From positions 496,001 through 560,000 of the forward strand of contig NZ_VOQS01000005.1 in NCBI RefSeq assembly GCF_007995085.1: a stretch of 64,000 nucleotides of DNA, written 5' to 3'. Shown in pieces: positions 9,108 to 17,379 of this stretch. Positions within the stretch are counted from its first letter, which is position 1; the number at the start of each line of letters is the position of its first letter. Source of the stretch: Paraburkholderia azotifigens. GTDB lineage: Bacteria; Pseudomonadota; Gammaproteobacteria; Burkholderiales; Burkholderiaceae. The notes under the pieces are model-generated. The model was not told where the DNA came from and ran no database searches. It was given only the letters and a program-made list of their open reading frames with translations. Made by a program: the position numbers and the translations under genes.

Positions 9108-10025
9108 ATGATGCCGACCGATTTGCCCGACCTGAAGCTGTTGCAGCTTTTCGACCTGCTTTACGACAGCCGTAGCGTGACGAGGGTTGCCGAACAGCTC
9201 GGGCAGAGCCAGCCGACCATCAGCATCTGGCTCGGACGTCTGCGCGAAACGCTGCAGGATCCTCTTTTTATCCGCACGCCGGGCGGCATGGCGCCGACGC
9301 CGCAGGCGGACGCGCTGATCGGGCCTTGCCGCGAGATTCTCGAATCGCTACGGCGCTTCGTCGCGTGGGAGATCGAGTTCGATCCCGCCACCGCGCAGCG
9401 GCGCTTTCGCATCTGCATGACGGATGCGAGCCACATCACGTTGCTGCCCAGGCTGTTGGCGCATGTGCGCGCGCAGGCGCCCGGCATCCGGCTGGAGGCG
9501 GCGCGTATCGACGGCAATACGGAACGTGCGCTGGAGTCGGGCGAGGCGGATCTGGCAATCGGTTACGTGCCCTGGCTGAGCGGCGGCATTTACCAGCAGC
9601 AGCTGTATCAGCAGGACTGGGTGTGTCTGACGAACCGGCATCACGCGCGGATTCGTACGCGGCTCGGCCTGAAGCAGTACCGCACGGAGGGGCATGTCGT
9701 CATCGAATCGGGCACGGGCGCGCAGCTGCTCGAACAGGCGCTGGCCCGTGAGCGCGTCGAGCGTGACGTCGTGCTGCAGTTGCCGGGATTCCTCGGACTC
9801 GGGACGATCGTTCAGACCACCGACCTGATCGCCACGCTGCCGCGCCATATCGGCGAGACGCTCGCGCAAGCCAGCGACCTCGCTGTTCACGCATGCCCGA
9901 TTCCCGTCGAAGGATTCGCGGTGCGGCAGCACTGGCATGCGCGCTATCACCACGAGGCGGGCAACCGCTGGCTGCGCGGCGTGGTGATGCAGCTTTTCGG
10001 CAGCAGCAGGGCGCCCGCGCGGTGA
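9108..10025 (+). CDS. LysR family transcriptional regulator (NodD/LinR-like)
   Basis: A 305-residue LysR regulator. Residues 5-65 form the DNA-binding domain: DLKLLQLFDLLYDSRSVTRVAEQLGQSQ, then SIWLGRLRETLQDPLFIR and TPGGMAPTPQA, the pattern of the NodD/LinR/NahR branch that often senses aromatic compounds. The effector domain follows from about residue 95. It diverges from the six-gene operon and stands before the MHS transporter and second AroE-like gene, so it probably controls both arms. Two adjacent ATG codons are possible starts; no strong ribosome-binding site distinguishes them. Confidence 0.92.
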   Translation: MMPTDLPDLKLLQLFDLLYDSRSVTRVAEQLGQSQPTISIWLGRLRETLQDPLFIRTPGGMAPTPQADALIGPCREILESLRRFVAWEIEFDPATAQRRFRICMTDASHITLLPRLLAHVRAQAPGIRLEAARIDGNTERALESGEADLAIGYVPWLSGGIYQQQLYQQDWVCLTNRHHARIRTRLGLKQYRTEGHVVIESGTGAQLLEQALARERVERDVVLQLPGFLGLGTIVQTTDLIATLPRHIGETLAQASDLAVHACPIPVEGFAVRQHWHARYHHEAGNRWLRGVVMQLFGSSRAPAR

Positions 10026-10094
10026 ATCGTCCGAACCTCCCGTCCGTCCGACCACTGCCAGGTCCTCGCCCCGTCCCCGGAGAAACCCTCGGAG

Positions 10095-10132
10095 CGTTCG
10101 ATCATCGCGCAGTTGTGCGCGATGATCGAACG
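10095..10132. promoter_or_regulatory. Perfect 17-bp inverted repeat upstream of the MHS transporter
   Basis: CGTTCGATCATCGCGCA at 10095-10111 is repeated exactly in inverted orientation at 10116-10132 around a GTTG loop. It lies 70 bases after the LysR stop and 104 bases before the transporter start. No T tract follows on either strand, so a simple intrinsic terminator is not well supported; an operator, or a strong RNA stem between the two genes, is equally possible. Confidence 0.6.
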
Positions 10133-10235
10133 AAAAGGTGTATCGTTCGCTTGTGTATAAGGGCTGTCAGACGCTACTCTGCGGTCCATCTGGCGACATC
10201 TGAGTGTCGTCAGCCTACAAAGCTAGGAGACAACC

Positions 10236-11621
10236 ATGACTGCAGTCCCCACCAGTGAGCCGCACGGCAAGCATCAGTCGAAGAAGGCGGCCGCCAGCGG
10301 CTGGATCGGATCGGCGCTGGAATACTACGACTTCTTCATCTATGCGACCGCCTCGGCGCTGATCTTTCCGCAGATCTTCTTCGCGAAGGGCAACGCGACG
10401 ACCGCGATCGTGGCGTCGCTGGCGACTTACGGCGTGGGCTACGTGGCGCGGCCGATCGGCGCGTTCGTGCTGGGCCACCTCGGCGACACGCACGGCCGCA
10501 AGAACGTGCTGCTGTGGTGCATGTTCATGATGGGTTTTTCGACGATCGGCGTGGGTCTCCTGCCCACGTACGCTCAGGTCGGCGTGTGGGCGCCCGTGCT
10601 GCTCGTGATCCTGCGCCTGGTGCAGGGCTTCGCGGTGGCGGGCGAAATCTCGGGCGCCAGCTCGATGATTCTCGAGCACGCGCCGTTCGGCCGGCGCGGC
10701 TTCTACTCCAGCTTCACGCTGCAAGGCGTGCAGGCAGGGCAGATTCTGGCCGCAGCCGTGTTCCTGCCGCTCGCGCATTACATGCCCACCGAGCAGTTCA
10801 ATGTCTGGGGCTGGCGCATCCCGTTCCTGCTGAGCTTCGTGGTGATCATCGCGGGCTGGATCATCCGCCGCAAGGTCGACGAAACGCCTGCCTTCACTGA
10901 AGAAGGCGAACGTCAGTCGCGTGCCCGTTCGCCCGTGATCGATGCATTCAAGTACAGCTCGCCGAACATGCTGCGCGTGGTGTGCATGTCGCTGATGAAC
11001 GTGATCCCTGTCGTCGCGACCATCTTCGGCGCGGCCTACGCGGTTCAGCCGGCCTACGGCATCGGTTTCGCGAAAGACGTGTACCTGTGGATTCCCGTCG
11101 TCGGCAACATAGTCGCCGTGCTGGTGATTCCGTACGTCGGCAATCTGTCCGACAAGATCGGCCGCAAGCCGCCGATGATCGTCGGTTCGCTGGCCGCGGG
11201 TCTGCTGGCGTTCGCGTATCTGTACGCGATCAGCATCCACAACGTGCCGTTCGCATTCGTGATGTCGCTGCTGATGTGGGGCGTGGTCTATCAGGGCTAC
11301 AACGCAGTGTTTCCGAGCTTCTATCCTGAACTGTTCCCGACGCGCACCCGCGTCTCGGCGATGGCGATTGCACAGAACGTCGGCACGGCGATCACCGCCA
11401 TGCTTCCGGCGCTCTTCACGGCCGTGGCGCCTCCGGGTTCCGCGAACATCTGGCTGACCGTGGGCGGCCTGGCATTTGCCGTCACCGTGATCGCATCGCT
11501 CGCTGCGTTCAGCGCTCGCGAAACCTATCGCGTCCATATGAGCGACCTGGGCCGACCCGACGCGAAGCCCGTCGACAAGAGCGAGTACGACCGCCTGCGC
11601 TCCGATGCGTTTGCACACTGA
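10236..11621 (+). CDS. MHS family MFS transporter (metabolite:H+ symporter)
   Basis: A 461-residue inner-membrane symporter of the metabolite:H+ symporter branch of the major facilitator superfamily, which includes ShiA (shikimate), KgtP and ProP. Diagnostic are SGWIGSALEYYDFFIYATASAL at the first membrane span, GHLGDTHGRKNVLL between spans 2 and 3 and RLVQGFAVAGEISGASS. About twelve hydrophobic segments are visible. AGGAG precedes the start. It is followed 35 bases later by an AroE-like dehydrogenase, so import of a shikimate- or quinate-like acid coupled to its oxidation is the natural reading, though other carboxylates remain possible. Confidence 0.92.
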   Translation: MTAVPTSEPHGKHQSKKAAASGWIGSALEYYDFFIYATASALIFPQIFFAKGNATTAIVASLATYGVGYVARPIGAFVLGHLGDTHGRKNVLLWCMFMMGFSTIGVGLLPTYAQVGVWAPVLLVILRLVQGFAVAGEISGASSMILEHAPFGRRGFYSSFTLQGVQAGQILAAAVFLPLAHYMPTEQFNVWGWRIPFLLSFVVIIAGWIIRRKVDETPAFTEEGERQSRARSPVIDAFKYSSPNMLRVVCMSLMNVIPVVATIFGAAYAVQPAYGIGFAKDVYLWIPVVGNIVAVLVIPYVGNLSDKIGRKPPMIVGSLAAGLLAFAYLYAISIHNVPFAFVMSLLMWGVVYQGYNAVFPSFYPELFPTRTRVSAMAIAQNVGTAITAMLPALFTAVAPPGSANIWLTVGGLAFAVTVIASLAAFSARETYRVHMSDLGRPDAKPVDKSEYDRLRSDAFAH

Positions 11622-11656
11622 ATCAAGAACCGCCGTTTGAGAGAGCACCCCTGACC

Positions 11657-12490
11657 ATGATTTCTGGAAAAACCACCCTCATCGCGCACATCGGTTTCCC
11701 GACCGAGAGCTTCAAGTCGCCGATGATCTACAACCCGTGGTTCGAGCAGAAGGGTATCGATGCCGTCGTCGTGCCGATGGGCGTCAAGCCGGAAGATTAC
11801 GAGCAGAGCTTCACGTCGATCTTCCGCTTCACCAATCTGCGTGGGGCGCTCATCACGATGCCGCACAAGGTGACGACGGTCGGGCTGGTCGATGAAGTCA
11901 CGCCCGCCGTGCGTATCGCGGGCGCCTGCAATGCGGTGCTCAAACGTCCTGATGGCACGCTGCTCGGCGATCAGTTCGACGGTGCCGGTTTCGTGCGCGG
12001 CGTGCTGCGCAAGGGACGGCAACTGAAGGGCGCGCGCGTGCTGGTGTCGGGTTCGGGCGGTGTGGGTTCGGCAATCGCCGCGTCGCTCGCGGCCGCCGAC
12101 GTCGGCGAACTGGCGCTGTTCGACACGCGCGCCGATTCCGCGGAAGGGCTCGCGCAGCGGCTGCGCGAGAACTATCCGCAGCTGAAAGTGAGCACGGGCT
12201 CGAACGATCCGGACGGTTTCGACGTGGTCGTGAACGCGACGCCGCTCGGCATGAAGGACGGCGATCCGCTGCCTTTCGACGTCGCGCGCATCGCGCCGGG
12301 ATGCTTCGTCGGCGAAGTCGTGATGAAGTCGGAGTACACGCCCTTCCTGCGCGCCGCGCGCGAGAAGGGCTGCGAAGTGCAGGTCGGCACCGACATGCTG
12401 TTCGAGATGATTCCCGCCTACCTGGAGTTCTTCGGCTTCGGCACCGCGACGCCCGAAGAACTGCGGCAAGCTTCGACGATCGCATACTGA
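11657..12490 (+). CDS. Shikimate dehydrogenase-like oxidoreductase (second copy)
   Basis: A 277-residue paralog of the shikimate/quinate dehydrogenase family. The catalytic lysine is K71 in MPHK and the catalytic aspartate D108 in QFDG; the nucleotide site is SGSGGVGSAIA near 127-137. The pocket is more altered than in the first copy: HSKS becomes SFKS (residues 18-21) and NTDG becomes QFDG. It probably acts on a shikimate-like polyol acid imported by the transporter just upstream, with which it seems to form an operon. Housekeeping aroE would not be expected here. Convergent with ohr, 34 bases apart. Confidence 0.87.
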   Translation: MISGKTTLIAHIGFPTESFKSPMIYNPWFEQKGIDAVVVPMGVKPEDYEQSFTSIFRFTNLRGALITMPHKVTTVGLVDEVTPAVRIAGACNAVLKRPDGTLLGDQFDGAGFVRGVLRKGRQLKGARVLVSGSGGVGSAIAASLAAADVGELALFDTRADSAEGLAQRLRENYPQLKVSTGSNDPDGFDVVVNATPLGMKDGDPLPFDVARIAPGCFVGEVVMKSEYTPFLRAAREKGCEVQVGTDMLFEMIPAYLEFFGFGTATPEELRQASTIAY

Positions 12491-12524
12491 GCAGGCGTGC
12501 GGGCGTTGCCTGCGCGCCGCCTGT

Positions 12525-13025
12525 TCAATCGACGACCGCCACGATATTCACGGTCCCTTGCCTCGCCATCTTCGCGTACGGACACAGGCGCTCGGCATTT
12601 CGCACGAGTTCTTCCGCCACCGATCGCTCGACTCCCGGAATCCGCACGCGCACGTCGATCACGAGCGCGTAGCCGCCATCCATCGGATCGCGGCCGAACG
12701 CGACCTGCACGTCGACGGCGATATCGTCGAGCTGCCGGTCGATACGCTTGCCCAGCAGATTCAACGCGCCATGGAAGCAGCCCGCGAAGCCCGCGGCGAA
12801 CAGCTGCTCGGGATTCGTCCCGTCGCCTGAACCGCCGAGTTCCGTGGGCAAGCGCAGTTCCACCTCGAGGTTGCCGTCGTCCGAGCGCGCCACGCCCGAT
12901 GCACGGCCATGTCCCGTCTCGCCGCCCGAAACGGTGACCGTCGTCGTGTACAGCGGCTCGAATTCGCGGCCGCGATACCGGTCGAGTAGAGAAAGCGGGG
13001 GCGCTTCCAGCTTCTTTTCGTTCAT
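12525..13025 (-). CDS. ohr: Ohr/OsmC family organic hydroperoxide resistance protein
   Basis: A 166-residue thiol peroxidase of the Ohr branch of OsmC-like proteins, which reduce organic and fatty-acid hydroperoxides with lipoyl or dithiol donors. The two redox cysteines are present in their usual contexts: FAAGFAGCFHGAL near residue 82 and ERLCPYAKM near 146, and the ending GTVNIVAVVD fits. The N-terminus carries about 20 residues more than a typical Ohr (140 residues), including EPLYTTTVTVSGG, where the family normally begins. No OhrR-type MarR gene is adjacent. A strong inverted repeat lies 27 bases before the start. Confidence 0.85.
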   Translation of the reverse strand: MNEKKLEAPPLSLLDRYRGREFEPLYTTTVTVSGGETGHGRASGVARSDDGNLEVELRLPTELGGSGDGTNPEQLFAAGFAGCFHGALNLLGKRIDRQLDDIAVDVQVAFGRDPMDGGYALVIDVRVRIPGVERSVAEELVRNAERLCPYAKMARQGTVNIVAVVD

Positions 13026-13052
13026 GGAACCTTCTCGTGCTTGACGACGCGG

Positions 13053-13072
13053 GTCGCGATCCGCATCGCGAC
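13053..13072. promoter_or_regulatory. Inverted repeat upstream of ohr
   Basis: GTCGCGAT-CCGC-ATCGCGAC, a perfect 8-base inverted repeat with a 4-base loop, lies 27 bases before the ohr start. Position suits either an operator or a leader-RNA stem. No regulator can be assigned from sequence. Confidence 0.4.
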
Positions 13073-13340
13073 GATTCGCAGCCGGTGTTGCAAAGCAGGC
13101 TTACCCCTGCCTCCTCCCGGTTTCATGTCGGAGCGACAGTGAACCCGTCTCGATCCTAAGCGATTGGCTACGCGCGCGGAAGATTCATTCAGGGACTCAC
13201 GGTGTTTCCCGAATGACGCCAATTGCGCGATATCCCGTATGTTCCGGCGAAACAGACGGATTCGGGAAGCGGTTCCACATCCATTTGTTGTGTTTTACAC
13301 TGGGAAAGCCCGCCGCAAGCCGCTCGCGCCGGATGCGCCG

Positions 13341-13381
13341 CCGATTGTGCACCGATTGTGCAGTGCGAGTCCCTGCACTGC
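13341..13381. promoter_or_regulatory. Tandem 11-bp direct repeat plus hairpin before LysR gene
   Basis: CCGATTGTGCA occurs twice head-to-tail at 13341-13351 and 13352-13362, a spacing of one helical turn. It is followed by GCAGTGC (13360-13366) and its inverse GCACTGC (13375-13381). About 60 bases before the LysR start, this is a reasonable autoregulatory site. Confidence 0.4.
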
Positions 13382-13422
13382 GCGGGCTGAGCCAGACTCC
13401 TGCGTCAAAAGTGGAGCCGTCA

Positions 13423-14451
13423 ATGGATCAACTGGATGCATCGCAGCATGCTTTTCGCGTTGGCTTGCCGAATCCCGCCGACGCCCTGTCCACCTGTTTT
13501 TCGACCAGCTATGCGGGCATCATCGCCTTCATGGCGGTTGCCACGGAAGGCAGTTTCGCGAAAGCGGGGGAGCGTCTGGGGATTGGCCGCTCAGCTGTCA
13601 GCCGGAATGTTCAGAAGCTCGAATCGCAGCTCAGCACACGGCTCTTTCTTCGTACGACGCGCTCGACGCATCTGACACGCGAAGGCGAACGGTTCTTCGA
13701 AAACTGCAATCAGGGCGTGACGCATATCGTCGATGCGATGAACGACATGCTCGATCTGCGTGCGGGCCCGCCGCGCGGCCTGCTGCGTGTCAGTTCGAGC
13801 GTGGGGTTCGGACGCAAGGTGGTGGCGCCGTTGCTGTCGCGCTTCTGCGAGGCCTACCCGGACATCGCCGTCGATCTGATGCTGGACGACAAGGCGGCCG
13901 ACTTCGCGGCCGAGCAGATCGACGTGTCGTTTCGCGACGGCTGCATCGAAGATTCGAGCATCATCGCGAAGCAACTGGTGCCGATGCAAATGGCGCTGTG
14001 CGCGGCGCCGATCTACGTGCAAAAGCACGGCCTGCCCGCGACGCTCGACGAACTGGCGCAGCACGAATGCATCAACCTGCGCTCTTCGGGCGGCCGTGTG
14101 TTCGAATGGGAGTTCAAGGTCGACGGTCATCTGCGCAAATACCTGCCCACAGCGCGCCTGACCTTCAACGACGCGGACCTGGTGTTGCGCGCGGTGCTCG
14201 AAGGTCACGGCATAGCGCAGTTGCCGGGCTACGAGATCGGCGATCACCTCGCGCGCAATGAACTCGTGATGGCGTTGCGCCGGCATGTGCCCGACGACCG
14301 CGGACACTACATCTGTTACCTGTGCCGACAGCATTTGCCGTCGCGCATCCGCGTATTCGTCGATTTCATGACAGAGCAGATTCGCGCGCTCAATCTGCTC
14401 TGTCTCGACGATTTCTATCTGGACTCTCCAAAGGGCGTGCATCAGGCGTGA
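13423..14451 (+). CDS. LysR family transcriptional regulator
   Basis: A 342-residue LysR regulator with an N-terminal extension of about 25 residues before the helix-turn-helix. The DNA-binding domain reads YAGIIAFMAVATEGSFAKAG, then LGIGRSAVSRNVQKLE and LSTRLFLRTTRSTHLT (residues 27-86). The effector domain carries the CAAPIY and VLRAVLEGHGIAQLPGYEI segments of the CrgA/DmlR-type branch. I start it at 13423 because GTGGAG lies 7 bases upstream. Nothing obvious is in operon with it; target unknown. Confidence 0.88.
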   Translation: MDQLDASQHAFRVGLPNPADALSTCFSTSYAGIIAFMAVATEGSFAKAGERLGIGRSAVSRNVQKLESQLSTRLFLRTTRSTHLTREGERFFENCNQGVTHIVDAMNDMLDLRAGPPRGLLRVSSSVGFGRKVVAPLLSRFCEAYPDIAVDLMLDDKAADFAAEQIDVSFRDGCIEDSSIIAKQLVPMQMALCAAPIYVQKHGLPATLDELAQHECINLRSSGGRVFEWEFKVDGHLRKYLPTARLTFNDADLVLRAVLEGHGIAQLPGYEIGDHLARNELVMALRRHVPDDRGHYICYLCRQHLPSRIRVFVDFMTEQIRALNLLCLDDFYLDSPKGVHQA

Positions 14452-14571
14452 TGCCGGCAGGTGCATTGGTGCCCGCGCGGAAACGCTGAGTGTGCCACCG
14501 TGAATCTACCAGGGCGGCGAGCGGGCTCCTACCATTTGGGCATATACACGGCCCGTATGGAGGCCATCATG

Positions 14572-14670
14572 ATGCGTCTCGATCCCTGGTGGGTGCTGGC
14601 AGGCTGGATCGCGCTGGTCGCAATCAATATCGGACTGGCTGTCGCCGTTTCGTTCAGCGGCGCGCTTTGA
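14572..14670 (+). CDS. Predicted 32-residue single-span membrane microprotein
   Basis: MRLDPWWVLAGWIALVAI continues into NIGLAVAVSFSGAL and stops. Almost the whole peptide is one hydrophobic helix with a short charged amphipathic head. GGAGG lies 8 bases before this ATG (an adjacent ATG at 14569 is also possible), which supports translation. Such microproteins often modulate membrane enzymes or transporters, but nothing here names a partner. It sits between a LysR and a TetR gene. Confidence 0.5.
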   Translation: MRLDPWWVLAGWIALVAINIGLAVAVSFSGAL

Positions 14671-14740
14671 TCTGTGTGTGCCCCGTAGAATAGGCTGTCG
14701 CCCGATTGCAGGGCGCACCACTCTCTACACGGACACAGCA

Positions 14741-15352
14741 ATGAACGAGCGCTCATCGCAAAAGCGATTGCGGCCCCGTAAAACACCGACCCAGTCCCGC
14801 TCGGAAGAGACGGTCGCATCGATCGTCGAGGCCGCGGCGCAGATTCTCGAAACAGAAGGTTTCGACGGCTTCAATACGAATGCCGTCGCCGCGCGCGCGG
14901 GCGTCAGCATCGGATCGCTCTATCAGTACTTCCCCGGCAAGGACGCGTTGACGGTCGCGCTCATTCGACGCGAAACGCAGCGCTTTCACGAAGACGCGGC
15001 CGTTGCGCTCACGCTGCGAAGCGCGAAGGCCGCGCTCGAATACCTGATCGGCGCGGCCGTGCGCCAGCAATTGCAGCGGCCCAGGCTCGCGCGGCTACTC
15101 GATATCGAAGAAGGCCGCCCGGCAGTGCGCGGCGAAGTGGCCAAGCCGGAACTGGAACGCATGGCGACCGACATCATCCGGCGCGCGATTCCTCGACACG
15201 CGTATCCCGAAGTGGCGGCGGCCGATCTCTTCGCAATGGTCAAAGGCATGGTCGATGCTGCCGGCGAACGGGGGGAGACGGATATCGAGTACCTCGAATA
15301 TCGCGTCCGTGCCGCTGTTTTCGGCTATCTGTCGAAGACGCGCGCACGCTGA
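14741..15352 (+). CDS. TetR family transcriptional regulator
   Basis: A 203-residue TetR/AcrR-type repressor. After a basic tail, the helix-turn-helix reads VASIVEAAAQILETEGFDGF, then NTNAVAARAGVSIGSLYQYFPGK (residues 24-67), almost exactly the family consensus. The C-terminal ligand-binding domain ends LEYRVRAAVFGYLSKTRAR. No divergent target is adjacent, so its regulon may be the neighbouring VOC gene or a distant locus. Confidence 0.92.
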   Translation: MNERSSQKRLRPRKTPTQSRSEETVASIVEAAAQILETEGFDGFNTNAVAARAGVSIGSLYQYFPGKDALTVALIRRETQRFHEDAAVALTLRSAKAALEYLIGAAVRQQLQRPRLARLLDIEEGRPAVRGEVAKPELERMATDIIRRAIPRHAYPEVAAADLFAMVKGMVDAAGERGETDIEYLEYRVRAAVFGYLSKTRAR

Positions 15353-15530
15353 ATGTGAGCAGGCGGATTCGATGCAACGGGCGGTAACCGGTCAAACGGG
15401 CATACGTGTGCGGGTTTTGCGCGCATCGGCGCACGCGCGCAATGCGAGTTGGCGAATGTGAGCTTCTACTTATATTCTGAAGTCCTCGGGCGAACGTGGC
15501 ACAGGGCCACCGCCACTGTCAGAGAGACCG

Positions 15531-15941
15531 ATGATGACCGACATTACCCAAAGCATGAAGCTCAATCACCTGAGCTTTCCTTCCGCCGATACGGCCGCGA
15601 CCGCGCGATTCTTCGAACAGTACCTGGGCTTCACAATCTCGGGCACGTGGGAGCAGTCATACATCTTGAAGCGGCCCGGCTACGACGTGGTGATCGATCA
15701 CACCAGCGACGACATTCCCGTCTGGCCTGAAAACTTTCATATCGGCTTCGAACTGCCGGGCCTCGACGACCTTCACGCGTTATATGAGCGTTTCAAGGCG
15801 GACGGTGTCCAGATGGAAACGGGCGTTTTCAACAACGGACGCGGCTCGCGTTTCTTCTGCCGCGCGCCGGGCGGTGTGATGTTCGAGCTGAATACACGTC
15901 GTGACGCCGCGCCGGAGTATCGCGGGACGTTCGACAACTGA
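15531..15941 (+). CDS. VOC family protein
   Basis: A 136-residue vicinal-oxygen-chelate protein. It begins with MKLNHLSFPSADTAATARFFEQYLGF and ends with the module RFFCRAPGGVMFELN, giving candidate metal ligands H13 and E near residue 121. The size fits glyoxalase-like, dioxygenase-like and bleomycin-resistance members alike, so no reaction is assigned. Two adjacent ATG codons begin the frame; AGAGAG about 7 bases upstream is a modest ribosome-binding site. Confidence 0.85.
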   Translation: MMTDITQSMKLNHLSFPSADTAATARFFEQYLGFTISGTWEQSYILKRPGYDVVIDHTSDDIPVWPENFHIGFELPGLDDLHALYERFKADGVQMETGVFNNGRGSRFFCRAPGGVMFELNTRRDAAPEYRGTFDN

Positions 15942-16026
15942 TTCACATACGGCGCTATTTATTCTGCGACGACATCGAAGTGTCGATGAAGACTGGTTGA
16001 AGCGTCGACAGGGACGGTTCTCGCGT

Positions 16027-16464
16027 TCAGCCGAGATCCAGTTGTTTAGGCAATTCGCCGAGTTGCCGGAAGACGGAAAGCCAGTCTTCGAGATGCCATG
16101 TCTTTTCGATCAGGTTGCCGCGCAGCTGATGGAAGGAATGAATGGCGAAACGGACTGGCCTGGAGGTCGCCGCGATGCCCAGCAGCTTGCCTGTCTGCGT
16201 GCCCGTCACCTCTGCCCGTACGCCGACGCGGTCGCCGTGTATCAGCAGATCGAGGATGTGGATTTTCATATCGGGCATGGCTGAAGCGATGTTCTCGAAC
16301 AGTTTGATCATCTGCTCGGGGCCGGGTGCTGCGCCAGCGGGCTCGGGCAGGTATTCCCAGTCGGGCGTGACGACCTGGCGCAGCAGCGCCATGTCTTTCG
16401 TCGAAAACGCGAGATAAAACCGCTCGATCGTGTCACGTATCGCGTGTTCGCTGGCGACGGGCAT
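16027..16464 (-). CDS. SnoaL-like polyketide cyclase / ester cyclase family protein
   Basis: A 145-residue NTF2-like cone-fold protein. It opens with HAIRDTIERFYLAFSTKDMALL, has DWEYLPEP, then MPDMKIHILDLLIHGDRVGVRAEVTGTQTGKLLGI, the hallmark run of SnoaL-type cyclases and related limonene-epoxide-hydrolase-like proteins. Most of these are enzymes of unknown substrate outside antibiotic clusters, and no polyketide genes are nearby. It is isolated, convergent with the VOC gene. Confidence 0.78.
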   Translation of the reverse strand: MPVASEHAIRDTIERFYLAFSTKDMALLRQVVTPDWEYLPEPAGAAPGPEQMIKLFENIASAMPDMKIHILDLLIHGDRVGVRAEVTGTQTGKLLGIAATSRPVRFAIHSFHQLRGNLIEKTWHLEDWLSVFRQLGELPKQLDLG

Positions 16465-16515
16465 CGGTGCGCTCCGTTAGAGCCTCAAATGGAAGATGTG
16501 TGTGACACATGCGTG

Positions 16516-16707
16516 TCATTCCTTTGTCGTCTTGCGCTCCTGGGGCAGCGGCTGCTGTTCGGCGCCGCGTTGCGCCGGTGCGCGCGTGCAGGCGTCAGGG
16601 GGCGTCGGATCAGTGACGTCATTGCAGCAGCAGGCATACACGGGAAAGCCGTACGCATTCGTGCGGACGACGGTCGTTGGCCCGTGCAGCGGACAGATGG
16701 CGTTCAT
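16516..16707 (-). CDS. Small cysteine-rich protein of unknown function
   Basis: A 63-residue reading frame starting MNAICPLHGPTTVVRTNAYGFPVYACCCND and ending in a charged tail. The spacing of C5, H8 and the C26-C28 cluster resembles a small zinc-ribbon, comparable to other minimal zinc-binding proteins in Burkholderia relatives. No ribosome-binding site is compelling, and I do not recognise a family. Confidence 0.45.
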   Translation of the reverse strand: MNAICPLHGPTTVVRTNAYGFPVYACCCNDVTDPTPPDACTRAPAQRGAEQQPLPQERKTTKE

Positions 16708-16867
16708 GGCGCCTCCCGCAATTCATCGATCGATGCGGTCTATCGTACTCGCGACGAGGAAGTTCGGCATTCGAGCGGCGCATCGCGTGTGCCGATCGAT
16801 CATGCTCGAAGCAGTCAATCGCGATCTCCATTCAGAATGGCGGACGTTCAGGCGCGTTGCGCACGGC

Positions 16868-17278
16868 TCATGGCATCCTGAAACGCGAGCGCGGAATCTC
16901 CGCGACTGCCGTGATCTCGATCATCAGATCGGGGTGATACAGCCGTTCGATCTGCACGGTCGTCGTAACGGGGTAAGGCGCGCTAAAAAACGCCGCACGT
17001 ATATCGCCTGTCGCCATGAACGCTTCGATATCGGTCGCGTAGTGCACGAGGGACATCACGTCCGTCATGTTTCCGCCCATCGACGCGAGCACATCGCGGA
17101 TATTCTCGAGCACTTTGCGCACCTGCGCGCGCATGTCGCCGTGTCCTGTCACGCGTCCATCCGCATCGAGTGAAACCTGGCCCTTCAGATGGACGATCTG
17201 CCCGTCACCTTGCACGACGGCCATCGAAAATGCGCCGAATGGCGGCCACACGCCAGCAGGATTAATCGCATTGACCAT
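16868..17278 (-). CDS. RidA family protein (YjgF/YER057c/UK114)
   Basis: A 136-residue RidA-like protein; archetypal members hydrolyse reactive enamine/imine intermediates. Features are AFSMAVVQGDGQIVHLKGQVSLDADG, the central ENIRDVLASMGGNMTDV and FFSAPYPVTTTVQIERLYHPDLMIEITAVAEIP, matching the usual RPARTTVxVxxL...xEIxxxA ending. The arginine of the canonical R-x-x-x-T segment seems to be replaced (YPVTTT), so it may belong to a Rid subgroup lacking the archetypal deaminase residue. Start 17278 is chosen at the first ATG in family register; divergent from the PhzF-like gene. Confidence 0.85.
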   Translation of the reverse strand: MVNAINPAGVWPPFGAFSMAVVQGDGQIVHLKGQVSLDADGRVTGHGDMRAQVRKVLENIRDVLASMGGNMTDVMSLVHYATDIEAFMATGDIRAAFFSAPYPVTTTVQIERLYHPDLMIEITAVAEIPRSRFRMP

Positions 17279-17379
17279 GGTGTATGCCGTTGGGTGAGTG
17301 AGCGGCGCGCGTCGGCGGCCTTCGGCTAGAGTACGGGATAATTCGCGCTCCCCGCAATTCGACAGCCACACGACCGACA

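Larger units (their letters stand above)
13026..13422. other. 397-base intergenic region between ohr and a LysR gene
   Basis: No convincing gene is present; the frame upstream of the LysR start is open but reads as arginine-rich non-coding sequence. The region holds the ohr-proximal inverted repeat (13053-13072), an AT-richer stretch near 13275-13300 that may be promoter, and a tandem direct repeat at 13341-13362 next to a short hairpin. Confidence 0.6.

Noticed and set aside
12491..12513. Possible terminator between the second AroE-like gene and ohr (GCAGGC/GCCTGC)
   Set aside because: Only a 6-base stem with an 11-base loop and no T tract.
13213..13422. Upstream extension of the LysR gene
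   Set aside because: The frame is open but lacks family features, and GTGGAG sits before the ATG at 13423.
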